NCBI GenBank assembly: GCA_023388055.1
Contig: JAEWGW010000032.1
Coordinates: 124,001 to 188,000, forward strand
From: Bacillota bacterium
Lineage (GTDB): Bacteria; Bacillota; Bacilli; Paenibacillales; NBRC-103111
DNA length: 64,000 nt
Direction: 5' to 3'
The notes below the pieces were generated by a model that searched no databases, had not been told where the DNA came from, and saw only the letters and a list, made by a program, of their open reading frames with translations. Both the position numbers and the translations under genes were made by a program. Below are positions 8,371-17,484 of the stretch, piece after piece. The first letter of the stretch is position 1, and every line of letters starts with the position of its first letter.

Positions 8371-9609
8371 ATGATCAAAACTGAGGTAAGGAATATTGCC
8401 TTTTCACCTCCAGATATAACGGATGCTGAAATAGAAGAAGTAGTAAAGACAATGAAGTCTGGTTGGATTACTACTGGACCCAAAACAAAAGAACTTGAAA
8501 AGAGAATATCTGAATATATTGGAGTAAATAAAGCAGTTTGTCTTAACTCCGCCACAGCTTCAATGGAACTTACTCTTCGGATTTTAGGTATTGGACCTGG
8601 TGATGAGGTTATTACTTCAGCATATACATATACTGCATCCGCTTCAATTATAGAGCACGTGGGGGCAAAAATAGTTTTAGTAGATACTGGACCAAACTCG
8701 TTTGAGATGTCCTATTCTAAATTAGCAGATTTAATAACTGAAAAAACTAAAGCTATAATTCCAGTTGATATTGCAGGTAAGATGTGTGACTATGATACAA
8801 TCATGGAAATAGTGGAAAGCAAAAAGAAAATTTTCAAGCCTGGTAGTGAACTTCAACGTTTTTTTAATAGAATAATTGTATTGGCGGACGCTGCTCATGC
8901 TTTTGGGTCAGAAAGGCATGGGATGATGTGTGGGCAAGTTGCTGATTTTACTTGTTTCTCATTTCATGCTGTGAAGAACTTTACAACTGCTGAGGGTGGA
9001 GCTGTAGTATGGCGTAATGTTAAAGGTTTAGATGATGATTGGCTTTATAAACAATTCATGCTATATAGTCTTCATGGTCAATCAAAAGATGCGCTTACCA
9101 AAACGCAAAAAGGTGGATGGGAATACGACATTATCTATCCTGGGTACAAATGCAATATGACTGACATTTTAGCTTGTATTGGTTTAATACAACTGAATAG
9201 ATATGAAAGGCTGATGAGAAGACGTAGAGACATTATTGAGATGTATGATGAGGAACTTTTACCATTAGGTATTCAAACATTGGGGCATTATGGCGTAGAT
9301 TATTCTTCGTCAGGTCATCTTTATTTATTGAGAATACCCGGAATTAATGAAGAAACAAGAAATGATATTATTAATAAAATGGCGGATATAGGTGTAGTAT
9401 GTAATGTTCATTATAAGCCATTACCTATGTTGACAGCATACAAGAATTTAAATTTTGATATAAAGAATTATCCGAATGCGTATAAACAATATGCAAATGA
9501 AATAACACTCCCACTTCACACTTTGTTAACCAATGAGGATGTTGAGTATGTGATTAATAATTTAAAGAAATTTATATATGAAGCTCTAGGTGATGAACAA
9601 GATGTATAA
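8371..9609 (+). CDS. DegT/DnrJ/EryC1/StrS-family sugar aminotransferase (PglE/EpsN-like)
   Basis: This PLP enzyme transfers an amino group to a 4-keto sugar nucleotide. The start at 8371 (MIKTEVRNIAFSPPD) is preferred over an in-frame ATG at 8323, because GCGAGGAT precedes it and homologous family members begin near this point. Family motifs are WITTGPKTKELEKR near residue 30, ADAAHAFGS near residue 171 and the PLP lysine in SFHAVKNFTTAEGG near residue 201. The length of about 412 residues is normal. It is the first gene of the AT-rich locus. The upstream PglF-like dehydratase would supply its substrate, giving a UDP-4-amino-4,6-dideoxy sugar. The 3' end overlaps the next gene. Confidence 0.88.
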   Translation: MIKTEVRNIAFSPPDITDAEIEEVVKTMKSGWITTGPKTKELEKRISEYIGVNKAVCLNSATASMELTLRILGIGPGDEVITSAYTYTASASIIEHVGAKIVLVDTGPNSFEMSYSKLADLITEKTKAIIPVDIAGKMCDYDTIMEIVESKKKIFKPGSELQRFFNRIIVLADAAHAFGSERHGMMCGQVADFTCFSFHAVKNFTTAEGGAVVWRNVKGLDDDWLYKQFMLYSLHGQSKDALTKTQKGGWEYDIIYPGYKCNMTDILACIGLIQLNRYERLMRRRRDIIEMYDEELLPLGIQTLGHYGVDYSSSGHLYLLRIPGINEETRNDIINKMADIGVVCNVHYKPLPMLTAYKNLNFDIKNYPNAYKQYANEITLPLHTLLTNEDVEYVINNLKKFIYEALGDEQDV

Positions 9610-10213
9610 CAATATCCTAAAAAGAGTATGCGATTTAGTTTTGGCAATAATAGCTTTGCCTATACTGTTTATTCTTTTAGTTATTATTAGCCCAATTATT
9701 TATTTTCAGGATAAAGGATCAATATTCTATAATGCGCCGCGTCTTGGTAAAGATGGAAAAATGTTTAAAATGTATAAATTTCGTTCTATGAAAATGAATA
9801 CCCCTGATCTTAGAAATGAAGATGGATCAACATTTAATGCTGAAGATGATCCTAGACTAACAAGAGTAGGAAAATTCTTGCGTCGAACGAGTATTGATGA
9901 AATTCCACAGCTTTTAAACATAATTAAGGGAGATATGAGCATTATTGGTCCCAGACCAGATTTGCCGGAGCACCTGAATATGTATGAAGGCAATGAGAAA
10001 AGAAAACTTGAAGTACGACCTGGTGTGACAGGATATAATCAAGCATATTTTAGAAACAACATTCCGTGGAAAGAAAGAATAAAAAACGATATTTATTATA
10101 TAGATCATCTGTCGTGGTGGTTTGATATCAAAATATTTACAACAACAGTAATATCAGTTTTGAGATGCAAGGATATTTATATAACTAAAAAAAGTATTAA
10201 CCAAAAAATTTAA
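9593..10213 (+). CDS. Initiating undecaprenyl-phosphate sugar-1-phosphate transferase (PglC/EpsL-like)
   Basis: This monotopic membrane phosphoglycosyl transferase loads the first sugar phosphate onto undecaprenyl phosphate. An N-terminal membrane helix (about residues 10-35) is followed by the family motifs DKGSIFYNAPRLGKDGKMF, KFRSMKM, TRVGKFLRRTSIDEIPQ and GPRPDLPEH, then RPGVTGYNQ. It has the short form (about 207 residues) without the extra transmembrane block of WcaJ-type enzymes. Starts at 9593 or 9602 are both possible; both lie inside the 3' end of the aminotransferase gene, so the two are translationally coupled. Together with 5756, 8371 and 10241 it suggests that the repeat unit starts with a diamino-trideoxyhexose-like sugar. 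Confidence 0.9.
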   Translation: MNKMYNNILKRVCDLVLAIIALPILFILLVIISPIIYFQDKGSIFYNAPRLGKDGKMFKMYKFRSMKMNTPDLRNEDGSTFNAEDDPRLTRVGKFLRRTSIDEIPQLLNIIKGDMSIIGPRPDLPEHLNMYEGNEKRKLEVRPGVTGYNQAYFRNNIPWKERIKNDIYYIDHLSWWFDIKIFTTTVISVLRCKDIYITKKSINQKI

Positions 10214-10240
10214 TTGATATCTAAGTAAGGAGGAGTGGAT

Positions 10241-10966
10241 TTGAAGAAAACTGAAGAAGCAGTGACTCTCGAGCATTTAAATTGGGACACTGACTATTTT
10301 GGAGTAGTTTGTGCTAAAGCTATATTACACAGGACTCTTACATTAAATGAATGGAAAGATCTAAATATACAGTTTAAAAAATTCCACTTTATATCAATTG
10401 TAAATAAAAACTCAGAATCCACTAATGCACAATTAATTGGAAATAGTACATCAGCATTTTTGGCAGATGTTAATATACAGTTTGCAAAGAAAATTGTTAG
10501 TTCTTGTGAAATTCCAAAAAACATAGCAATTCATCAATCACTTCAAAAGAACGAACAGATATTAAGGATGGCTGAATTTGAGTTTTCTAAGTTCAAAGAT
10601 GACCCTCAATTGGTTGCTAGAGGTGGCGCACAGATTTATCAGAAGTGGTTGAGTAATTCATTTGGAAAACAAGATAAGTATTTTGCAATTCATAAGAATG
10701 ATAAAGCCATAAATGGTTTTGCGCTTTTCTCATATTCAGGAAGCGATTGTATAATAGAACTGATTTCAGTCTCTCAAAGGGAGAGAAGTAGTGGAATAGG
10801 TTCTAGTCTATTTAAAGCGGTTGAGTATTCTGCATTTCAAAGTGGCTGTAGTACTATTAAAGTTGGAACACAAGCAAGGAATATTGGGGCTATTAATTTT
10901 TATTATAAGGTAGGCTGTAGAGAAGTAGAAGTACATCAAGTTTATCATTTGTGGAATGATTATTAG
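10241..10966 (+). CDS. GNAT-family acyltransferase, probably acting on an amino sugar
   Basis: A C-terminal GNAT fold is visible from about residue 140: RERSSGIGSSLFKAVE is the acetyl-CoA-binding loop and RNIGAINFYYKVGC the late strand-helix. The N-terminal half (TEEAVTLEHLNWDTDYFGV) resembles the WecD/dTDP-amino-sugar acetyltransferase layout. The start is placed at TTG 10241, because AAGGAGG at 10227-10233 lies seven bases upstream and overlaps the alternative GTG at 10235. The neighbours suggest it acetylates the 4-amino group made by the product of 8371, a job done by PglD hexapeptide enzymes elsewhere. The substrate is inferred. Confidence 0.75.
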   Translation: MKKTEEAVTLEHLNWDTDYFGVVCAKAILHRTLTLNEWKDLNIQFKKFHFISIVNKNSESTNAQLIGNSTSAFLADVNIQFAKKIVSSCEIPKNIAIHQSLQKNEQILRMAEFEFSKFKDDPQLVARGGAQIYQKWLSNSFGKQDKYFAIHKNDKAINGFALFSYSGSDCIIELISVSQRERSSGIGSSLFKAVEYSAFQSGCSTIKVGTQARNIGAINFYYKVGCREVEVHQVYHLWNDY

Positions 10967-11022
10967 TATTCTCTATCATACAATTAATATATTTGAACAG
11001 GAATTTAAGGCGCGGGGGTATC

Positions 11023-12147
11023 ATGAAAATCGTAATAGTTTCATATATTGACTGGTATGAAAAAAGACTAAAATATATAGAAGAATATTATAAAGAACTA
11101 AACTATGAAATTCAATATATACAGGCTGATTTTTCTCATATAAGAAAAGAATATGAAACAAAACGCACTGGAATTAACTATATTCATGTTTCAAGGTACA
11201 AAAGGAATTTTTCAGTTAAAAGAATAATATCTTATTATATTTTTGGTAAAAAGCTTTACAAAGAACTACAAGATCAAAATCCTGATATTATCTACTGCCT
11301 TTTTCCACCCAATTTAACGGCGTATTTTGTGGCGAAGTATGTAAATAAGAAATCATGCAAACTTATTTTAGATGTACTGGATTTGTGGCCAGAGACTTTA
11401 CCAATAAATCCAAAGTATAAAAGTTTCCTCAAACTTCCAAACTTTATTTGGAGAAAATTAAGAACTTCTGCAATTACAAGGGCAGAAGTTGTTGTTTTGG
11501 AGTGTGGCCTCTTTCGAGACATTCTAGGTATTGAGTTAAATGGAATCGAAAACCATGTAGCGTATTTATGTAAAAAAGACATAGCAACGGTAAGGTTGTC
11601 AGTCCCTACCCAAAAAATAGTCTTGTGTTATTTAGGATCTATTAATAGCATAATTGATATCGAATTAATTATAGAAATATTAGTAAAATTAAATTGTTAT
11701 AAAAAGGCTTCTCTTGAGATTATCGGCATAGGTGAATATAAACATTTTCTTTTAAGTAGATTAAGAGATAATGATATTGAGTATGTGGATTATGGTGGAG
11801 TTTTTGATGAACAAAAAAAACACATAATTATGGGTAACTGTAGTTATGGCTTGAATATCATGAAAGAAACGGTAACAGTAGGACTTACGACAAAATCTAT
11901 CGATTATCTTCAAGCTGGACTGCCACTAATAAATAATATCGGTAGTGATACATTTAAAATAGTGGAGAAAGAGATGATCGGATTTAATATTTCCAAAAGC
12001 AATATCGATGATTGTATAGAAATGATTGTCAAAACCTCCGATGAAGAACTACTAGAAATGAAAAAAAGATCTCATAAAACATATACAAGTAATTTTAGCG
12101 AACAAATCTTTAGGGAGAAGATCAGTAGTATTTTAAGTGCTATCTAA
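11023..12147 (+). CDS. Glycosyltransferase, GT4-like (GT-B fold)
   Basis: The protein has about 374 residues with a GT-B arrangement. An N-terminal acceptor domain begins MKIVIVSYIDWYEKR. A C-terminal nucleotide-sugar domain contains KIVLCYLGSINSIIDIE, LEIIGIGEYKH and TTKSIDYLQAGLPLINNIG, the last resembling the GT4 sugar-nucleotide binding region. The ATG at 11023 follows GCGGGGG closely; an in-frame ATG at 10993 has no ribosome site. It is cytoplasmic and would extend the lipid-linked repeat unit. Donor and acceptor cannot be read from sequence. Base composition is strongly AT-rich, like its neighbours. Confidence 0.8.
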   Translation: MKIVIVSYIDWYEKRLKYIEEYYKELNYEIQYIQADFSHIRKEYETKRTGINYIHVSRYKRNFSVKRIISYYIFGKKLYKELQDQNPDIIYCLFPPNLTAYFVAKYVNKKSCKLILDVLDLWPETLPINPKYKSFLKLPNFIWRKLRTSAITRAEVVVLECGLFRDILGIELNGIENHVAYLCKKDIATVRLSVPTQKIVLCYLGSINSIIDIELIIEILVKLNCYKKASLEIIGIGEYKHFLLSRLRDNDIEYVDYGGVFDEQKKHIIMGNCSYGLNIMKETVTVGLTTKSIDYLQAGLPLINNIGSDTFKIVEKEMIGFNISKSNIDDCIEMIVKTSDEELLEMKKRSHKTYTSNFSEQIFREKISSILSAI

Positions 12148-12183
12148 AATTAAGTACTACAATGATCTTTGGAGGATTAATTA

Positions 12184-12918
12184 ATGTTCGTTCGTGTTTC
12201 GGTTGCGATGGCTGTATATAATGGAGAAGAATACCTCAGAGAACAAATAGATTCTATCATTAACCAGTTGAGGTCCGATGACGAACTCGTTATTTCTTAC
12301 AATGATTCAACAGATGACACATGGGAGATTATTAAAGCTTATGCTATAAACGAAGAAAAAATAAAACTTTTCAAATGTAATAATGTTGGAGTCATTGCGA
12401 ATTTTAATAATGCTATTGAAAACTCTAAGGGAAAATACATCTTCTTAGCCGATCAAGATGATGTATGGTATCCACACAAAATTGAAACAGTAGTTAGAAA
12501 TTTTGAGAATTCAGATGCGTTAGCTATAGTGCATAATACGGAAATAGTTAATAAAGATTTAATACCAATTAATGAATCCTTATTTGAAGTCAGGAAAGCT
12601 AAAGTTGGATTAATTAAAAATATTCTGCAAAATAGTTATCAAGGGTGCTGCTTAGCATTTAAGTCAGAGCTCGTACCTTATATATGTCCAATACCTAAAA
12701 ATGTACCTATGCATGATCAATGGATAGGGTTAAGCGCGGAAATTTATGGTGATGTATTTTTTATTAATGAAAAATTGATTGCCTATCGTAGACACGATAA
12801 AAATGTAAGCCCAAACAAATTAAAGTTATTACAAAAGTTAATAAATAGATTTAACTTATTGGTAGAGCTAGTTAAAAGGTTATATACTTCGAGACAAAAA
12901 ATATCTAATACTAAATAA
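12184..12918 (+). CDS. Glycosyltransferase family 2 (GT-A), rhamnosyltransferase-like
   Basis: The GT-A nucleotide-binding start is VSVAMAVYNGEEYLREQIDS. The ISYNDSTDDTWEII stretch and the metal-binding region LADQDDVWYPHK (DQDD replacing DxD) follow, and HDQWIGLSAE is a typical later motif. The family resembles putative rhamnosyltransferases paired with dTDP-rhamnose, which the rmlACDB genes in the window could supply. TTGGAGGATTAA precedes the ATG. At 244 residues it is short for this subgroup, compared with 312 for the related protein at 44754, and lacks the C-terminal extension. Confidence 0.83.
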   Translation: MFVRVSVAMAVYNGEEYLREQIDSIINQLRSDDELVISYNDSTDDTWEIIKAYAINEEKIKLFKCNNVGVIANFNNAIENSKGKYIFLADQDDVWYPHKIETVVRNFENSDALAIVHNTEIVNKDLIPINESLFEVRKAKVGLIKNILQNSYQGCCLAFKSELVPYICPIPKNVPMHDQWIGLSAEIYGDVFFINEKLIAYRRHDKNVSPNKLKLLQKLINRFNLLVELVKRLYTSRQKISNTK

Positions 12919-13197
12919 ATGGCTTATTCTATACCAAGTAGAGAAGATAAATTATATTTTCTGATAAAGGAGACCTTATAAAACTATATCCAGTGAATAT
13001 AACATACTGCTTTTGTGAAATTACAATATCGTTGCCGCGGTGAATAATATCTAGCATTCAATACCTTTTGTCATTTCTTTTGATGGTCTATACCGATATT
13101 AAAATAACAAAGAGAAGGGGGCCTAAAGTAAATTCTCTTAGGCGGGTATTTATCAAAAATAATAAAAAAATTAAAATAAGCATGGTGATTGATAAAA

Positions 13198-14478
13198 ATG
13201 CATGAATTTCTTTGTCTCGCTATTATTTTGGAATGCCTTATTTTTAACTTCCTAAACTCCATCCTTTATGGTAAAAGATTAAATATAACTAAAGCCCAAA
13301 ATTACGTATGGATGTTTACCTTTCTCATCTATTTGGCGAATATATTTCAATATTATGAAATGAGAGTTGAGGTATATATTTATTCATTAACATATTTGTT
13401 AATGTTTAATATTGCATATTTAGTTTTTCATAAAAAAAGTGTTCTCGATGATAGAATCTTGGCACTAAAATTAGTAGCCTCAATAGATGATGTTAAAAAA
13501 AACATTTCAATATTGAAAATCCTATCCATTATATGTTGGCTTGTGACAATACCTCTCTTAATAAAATCAATTCCGATTCTTATGAATTCTGGTATGAGTA
13601 CCTTAAGACATATTGTATATAGTGAAAATTCAATTTATACAACGTTTGATATGATGCTTATTCAATACTTAGCCCGCCCTCTTTACTCCATTACAATAAT
13701 ATTGAGTGCTACAATGCTAGCTGTAAAGAAATATGATAAACCCCTTTTTATAATTACATTAATAAATGCCATCATGTATAGCCTATTGACGTCTGGTAGA
13801 GCATTATTCATGCAAATGGTTTTATTTGTTGGTTTAAGTGTATGGTTTTTTCATGGTAACAACATTAGTAAATTATTTAAAACCTATAGAAAAATTATTA
13901 TTCCTATTACAATAATATTGGTTGGGATATTGTGGGTATCGTCATTACGTGTTAATCGAAGTTATGGGGTAATTGGTGAATTTTTTATTTATATGACAGG
14001 GTCAATTCCATATCTGTCATTATTAATAGAATCAGGAAAAGTGGAGTTTTATTCTCTTTTTGGCAAGGCTTACTTTGGGTTTGTGTTAGATTCTATTAGA
14101 CTAATCCTACGATTTATAGGTTTTAATGTTGTATTATCGTCACAAACAGTCTCTGAATTAACATTAGACAGTTTGTATGTTTCTCCAACCATAGCTATAA
14201 ATGCGATTGCTTCAACATTATTAGATTTTTTGCTTGAGGCTGGATTTATAGGCGTAATTTTAGGAGGAATAATATCTGGCATAATTGCAGTAAGTGCAGA
14301 AAACTATTATTACAAAAGGATGACTATTTTTAGCTTTATATTATTTTTGTTTATAATGCAAATAATGTTTTTTAGTATTCAGCTTTATGGACTAGGGAAA
14401 GTCAATACATTCATTAGTTTATTATTAATGATTGTATTCATCTATAAACCACAAAAGAAGAATAAAATGACTCCTTAA
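13198..14478 (+). CDS. wzy: O-antigen/repeat-unit polymerase (Wzy-like)
   Basis: This is an integral membrane protein of about 426 residues with some ten or more hydrophobic helices. One long extracytoplasmic stretch with arginines (SSLRVNRSYGVIGEF) and a short SGRALFMQM motif are typical of oligosaccharide repeat-unit polymerases. It would polymerise flipped undecaprenyl-linked units outside the membrane, with chain length set by the YwqC-like protein at 4156. Start ATG 13198 has GGTGAT eight bases upstream; TTG 13189 is the alternative. Wzy proteins are highly variable, so the call rests on topology and on the adjacent Wzx. The 279 bases before the gene hold no gene that I can support. Confidence 0.75.
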   Translation: MHEFLCLAIILECLIFNFLNSILYGKRLNITKAQNYVWMFTFLIYLANIFQYYEMRVEVYIYSLTYLLMFNIAYLVFHKKSVLDDRILALKLVASIDDVKKNISILKILSIICWLVTIPLLIKSIPILMNSGMSTLRHIVYSENSIYTTFDMMLIQYLARPLYSITIILSATMLAVKKYDKPLFIITLINAIMYSLLTSGRALFMQMVLFVGLSVWFFHGNNISKLFKTYRKIIIPITIILVGILWVSSLRVNRSYGVIGEFFIYMTGSIPYLSLLIESGKVEFYSLFGKAYFGFVLDSIRLILRFIGFNVVLSSQTVSELTLDSLYVSPTIAINAIASTLLDFLLEAGFIGVILGGIISGIIAVSAENYYYKRMTIFSFILFLFIMQIMFFSIQLYGLGKVNTFISLLLMIVFIYKPQKKNKMTP

Positions 14479-14519
14479 ATTACAGACTCAAAATGTGACA
14501 TTAACACGAGAGGTTTACG

Positions 14520-15152
14520 ATGATAATGAAAATTTATTCTTTTTTTTGCTGGGTATTGTCGTTTTTATTTTCAAAACAACTGATTATGTTTGTTCAACGT
14601 ATTTGGGATAAAGTTCTTTATTATGGTCAAAAAAGGTATTATAGCACTAAGCTTAAATCAAGTGGGGGTAATATTTTTTTACATGAACCCAATACATTGA
14701 AGGGTCTTGAATATATCTCTATTGGCGATAATTTTAAGTCTGGAAAATACTTAATTATGGAAGCTTGGGATTTTCATAACGGAACAAAGTTTAGTCCTGA
14801 AATAATAATTGGTAACAATGTTTCAATAGGTATGTTTTGTCATATCGCCTGTATAAATAGGATAGAAATAGAAGATAATGTTTTAATTGCTGGGAAAGTT
14901 TTTATTTCAGATCATTCACATGGTACCACTGAAGAAAAAGATGTTCTTTTTGCCCCAAATAAGAGGACTTTATTCAGCAAAGGGGCAATTTGCATTAAAA
15001 GAAATGTTTGGATTGGAGAAAATGTTTCTATACTACCGGGAGTTACTATTGGCGAAAACGTTATTATTGGTGCCAACTCGGTAGTCACACATAATATACC
15101 TGAGAACTCTGTAGCGGTTGGTTGTCCAGCTAAGATTGCAAAAAAATTTTAA
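14520..15152 (+). CDS. Hexapeptide-repeat acyltransferase (WbbJ/CapG-like)
   Basis: This is a left-handed beta-helix acetyltransferase. Repeats such as IIIGNNVSIG, IEIEDNVLIAG, VWIGENVSILPG, VTIGENVIIGANS and VAVGCPAKI span about residues 85-205. The catalytic-type histidine lies in ISDHSHGT. An N-terminal hydrophobic segment (about residues 5-30) may associate it with the membrane. It probably O-acetylates a sugar of the repeat unit. GAGAGG precedes the ATG. It sits between the polymerase and a glycosyltransferase of the same AT-rich locus. The 268 bases after it contain no recognisable gene. Confidence 0.85.
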   Translation: MIMKIYSFFCWVLSFLFSKQLIMFVQRIWDKVLYYGQKRYYSTKLKSSGGNIFLHEPNTLKGLEYISIGDNFKSGKYLIMEAWDFHNGTKFSPEIIIGNNVSIGMFCHIACINRIEIEDNVLIAGKVFISDHSHGTTEEKDVLFAPNKRTLFSKGAICIKRNVWIGENVSILPGVTIGENVIIGANSVVTHNIPENSVAVGCPAKIAKKF

Positions 15153-15420
15153 CCTTATGGAGTTTGACAAAATTTAATTAATTATTACCCTAAAGTAAAA
15201 ATACATGAGGTGTACATATTATTCCAAAGTGATAGCCAGAGATGTAGTTATACCTAAAGAACGTAAAATTCACAGCCGTGTCTTCTAATCCTAAAGTAAC
15301 ATCCAATATGGATGCTAATTCCATAAGTATTGCTTACTTCTGACGTCACAGCGTGAATTACAACCAGATATTAAAATTGTGTAGAGTTTAAAAGGTGTGT
15401 TCTTAAGGAAGGAGCTTTAT

Positions 15421-16341
15421 ATGCAGACTATTTCAGTTACAGCGATAATTACGACTTATAAAAGGGATGTAAGTATCCTTAAAAGAGCTATAGATAGTGT
15501 TTTTAATCAAACATTTAAAGATATTGAATTGATTGTTATAAACGATTGTCCCGATTTTGAAGGTAATACTTCAATTGATGAATTAATATCTTCATATCAA
15601 AAAAAAATTACTTATTTATTCAATGAAACAAACATAGGAGCAAATGCCTCACGTAATAGGGGGGTATTTGAAAGCCAGAATGATTATATTGCATTTTTAG
15701 ATGATGATGATGAATGGCTCCCGAACAAAATCGAAGAATCTAGTAAATACTTCTCTAACGATATTGGTTTAGTTTATTCTGATATTTTAATAATTGAAAA
15801 CGAAAGAGAGAGATATTTTAAAAAAAAGGAATATGATAAAAACGACATACTTTATCATTTACTCCGTGGAAACTTTGTGGGTGGTTTTTCAGGTGTTGTT
15901 TTTAAAAAAGTGCATTTCTTAAGTTGCAATGGTTTAGATACAAGCCTTCAATCATATCAAGATATTGATTTATGGATAAGAATGGCGTCAATGTGTCAAT
16001 TTTATCATGTAAATAAACCTCTAATTAAATATTATATTACGGATGATTCCATTTCACTAAATGTTAATAAAAAGGTAAATGGAACTTATATGTTATTAAA
16101 AAAGTATGAGAATGAATATAAACGTTTTCCAGAAAATAGACGCTACCGGATAAATAGTGAAATAAAGTATTATTTAAAGAATGGGTGGACAAAAGAAGCA
16201 TTAAAAATGTATAGGGATGAGTATTCTAGAGATTTTTTTTTGCTGAGCAGAAATTTGTCTTGTATATTCATCGGATCTTTAAAGCGAATAGCCTTTAAAG
16301 CATTAAAATTTAAAGATAAAGTTGGAGGAAGTTTAAGATGA
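15421..16341 (+). CDS. Glycosyltransferase family 2
   Basis: The GT-A domain is clear. VTAIITTYKRDVSILKRAIDS opens the fold, LIVINDCPDFEG carries the first acidic cluster, FLDDDDEWLPNK contains the metal-binding DDD, and YQDIDLWIRMA is the acceptor-side motif. The start at 15421 follows AAGGAAGGAG. It has about 306 residues and is cytoplasmic. The stop overlaps the start of the WbsX gene (ATGA), so they are co-translated. The sugar specificity is not readable. Confidence 0.87.
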   Translation: MQTISVTAIITTYKRDVSILKRAIDSVFNQTFKDIELIVINDCPDFEGNTSIDELISSYQKKITYLFNETNIGANASRNRGVFESQNDYIAFLDDDDEWLPNKIEESSKYFSNDIGLVYSDILIIENERERYFKKKEYDKNDILYHLLRGNFVGGFSGVVFKKVHFLSCNGLDTSLQSYQDIDLWIRMASMCQFYHVNKPLIKYYITDDSISLNVNKKVNGTYMLLKKYENEYKRFPENRRYRINSEIKYYLKNGWTKEALKMYRDEYSRDFFLLSRNLSCIFIGSLKRIAFKALKFKDKVGGSLR

Positions 16342-17420
16342 ATAGTACATGTAAGGTTCTAGCATTGTACTTACCCCAGTTTCATAAAATTCCGGAAAAC
16401 GATCAGTGGTGGGGGGAAGGTTTTACAGAATGGAATGTGGTAAAACAGGCAAAGCAATTTTTTGATGATATTCCACATCCGAGAATCCCTAAACTAGGCT
16501 ACTATGACTTATCAATTAAAGAAAATATCCAACGTCAAGCACTTTTAGCCAAAAACTATAACATAGATGGTTTTATTCTTTACAATTATTATTCTAATGG
16601 GAAATGCTTGTTGTCGAAACCTTCAGAAATTTTACTGGCTAACGAAGATATTAATATTAGTTACTGTTTTTCATGGGCTAATCATGATTGGTTAAGAACA
16701 TGGTTTAGCTACAATAGAGAAATGCTTCATAAACAAGAATATGCCACAACGAAAGAAGAGATAAGGAATCATTTTATGTATTTACTCCGTTTCTTTTGTA
16801 GCGAAAGATATATCAAGATCAATAATAAACCGGTGTTATTTATTTATAAGTATCAGGATATCAAGAATTTCGAGGAATATCATCAAGAATGGAATCGAAT
16901 TGCCAAACAATATGGGTTTGATGGAATATATTTTGTGCAGACTTTGGGTGGTAATCACATTGATATGAATGATAAATATTTTGATGCTTGCTTTGATTTC
17001 GAGCCAACTTATACTACATTCAAACAACTACCACTACAAAGAAGAATAAATAAATTTAGAAGGGGATTTAAGAAAATAACTAAAAGTACATTTCTGAGTA
17101 ATATTTACGATTATAGAAAAGTGACAAAAACAATAATAAATAGAAATGAAAATGAAGCTAATCATTTTCTAGGTGTCTTCGCAGAATGGGATAACACTCC
17201 TAGACATAATCATAATGGGACTGTATTTAAAAATTTTGATTTAGAAACATTTAAATTACAATTTGAAGCCCAATATAAAAAATCAATTGAAAATAGTAAA
17301 AGTTTACTTATAATCGATGCATGGAACGAATGGGGTGAAGGAGCTTTTCTAGAACCAGATGAGCACTGGCAATATGGAAAACTAAATATCATTAAAGAAG
17401 TTGTTGAATCTTATCGATAA
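16338..17420 (+). CDS. WbsX-family glycosyltransferase/glycan-processing protein
   Basis: The family signature is strong: ALYLPQFHKIPENDQWWGEGFTEW is seen in parts (ALYLPQFHKIPEND, WWGEGFTEW), followed by YDLSIKENIQRQALLAKNYN. It ends with DAWNEWGEGAFLEPD. WbsX-like proteins are common in O-antigen and S-layer glycan loci and are classed as glycosyltransferases, often as one module of larger proteins; here the domain stands alone in 360 residues. GGAGG lies inside the end of the previous gene. The exact linkage it makes is unknown. Confidence 0.88.
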   Translation: MNSTCKVLALYLPQFHKIPENDQWWGEGFTEWNVVKQAKQFFDDIPHPRIPKLGYYDLSIKENIQRQALLAKNYNIDGFILYNYYSNGKCLLSKPSEILLANEDINISYCFSWANHDWLRTWFSYNREMLHKQEYATTKEEIRNHFMYLLRFFCSERYIKINNKPVLFIYKYQDIKNFEEYHQEWNRIAKQYGFDGIYFVQTLGGNHIDMNDKYFDACFDFEPTYTTFKQLPLQRRINKFRRGFKKITKSTFLSNIYDYRKVTKTIINRNENEANHFLGVFAEWDNTPRHNHNGTVFKNFDLETFKLQFEAQYKKSIENSKSLLIIDAWNEWGEGAFLEPDEHWQYGKLNIIKEVVESYR

Positions 17421-17484
17421 AGGATTGTTAAAATCATAAATTGACCTTGCATTAGTTAACGATAAGACTTATTTGGAGGAGCAG

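Noticed and set aside
13032..13145. Attenuator-like hairpins before wzy (AAGAGAA/TTCTCTT and GCCTAA/TTAGGC)
   Set aside because: The stems are short and no T run follows; in such AT-rich DNA they are expected by chance.
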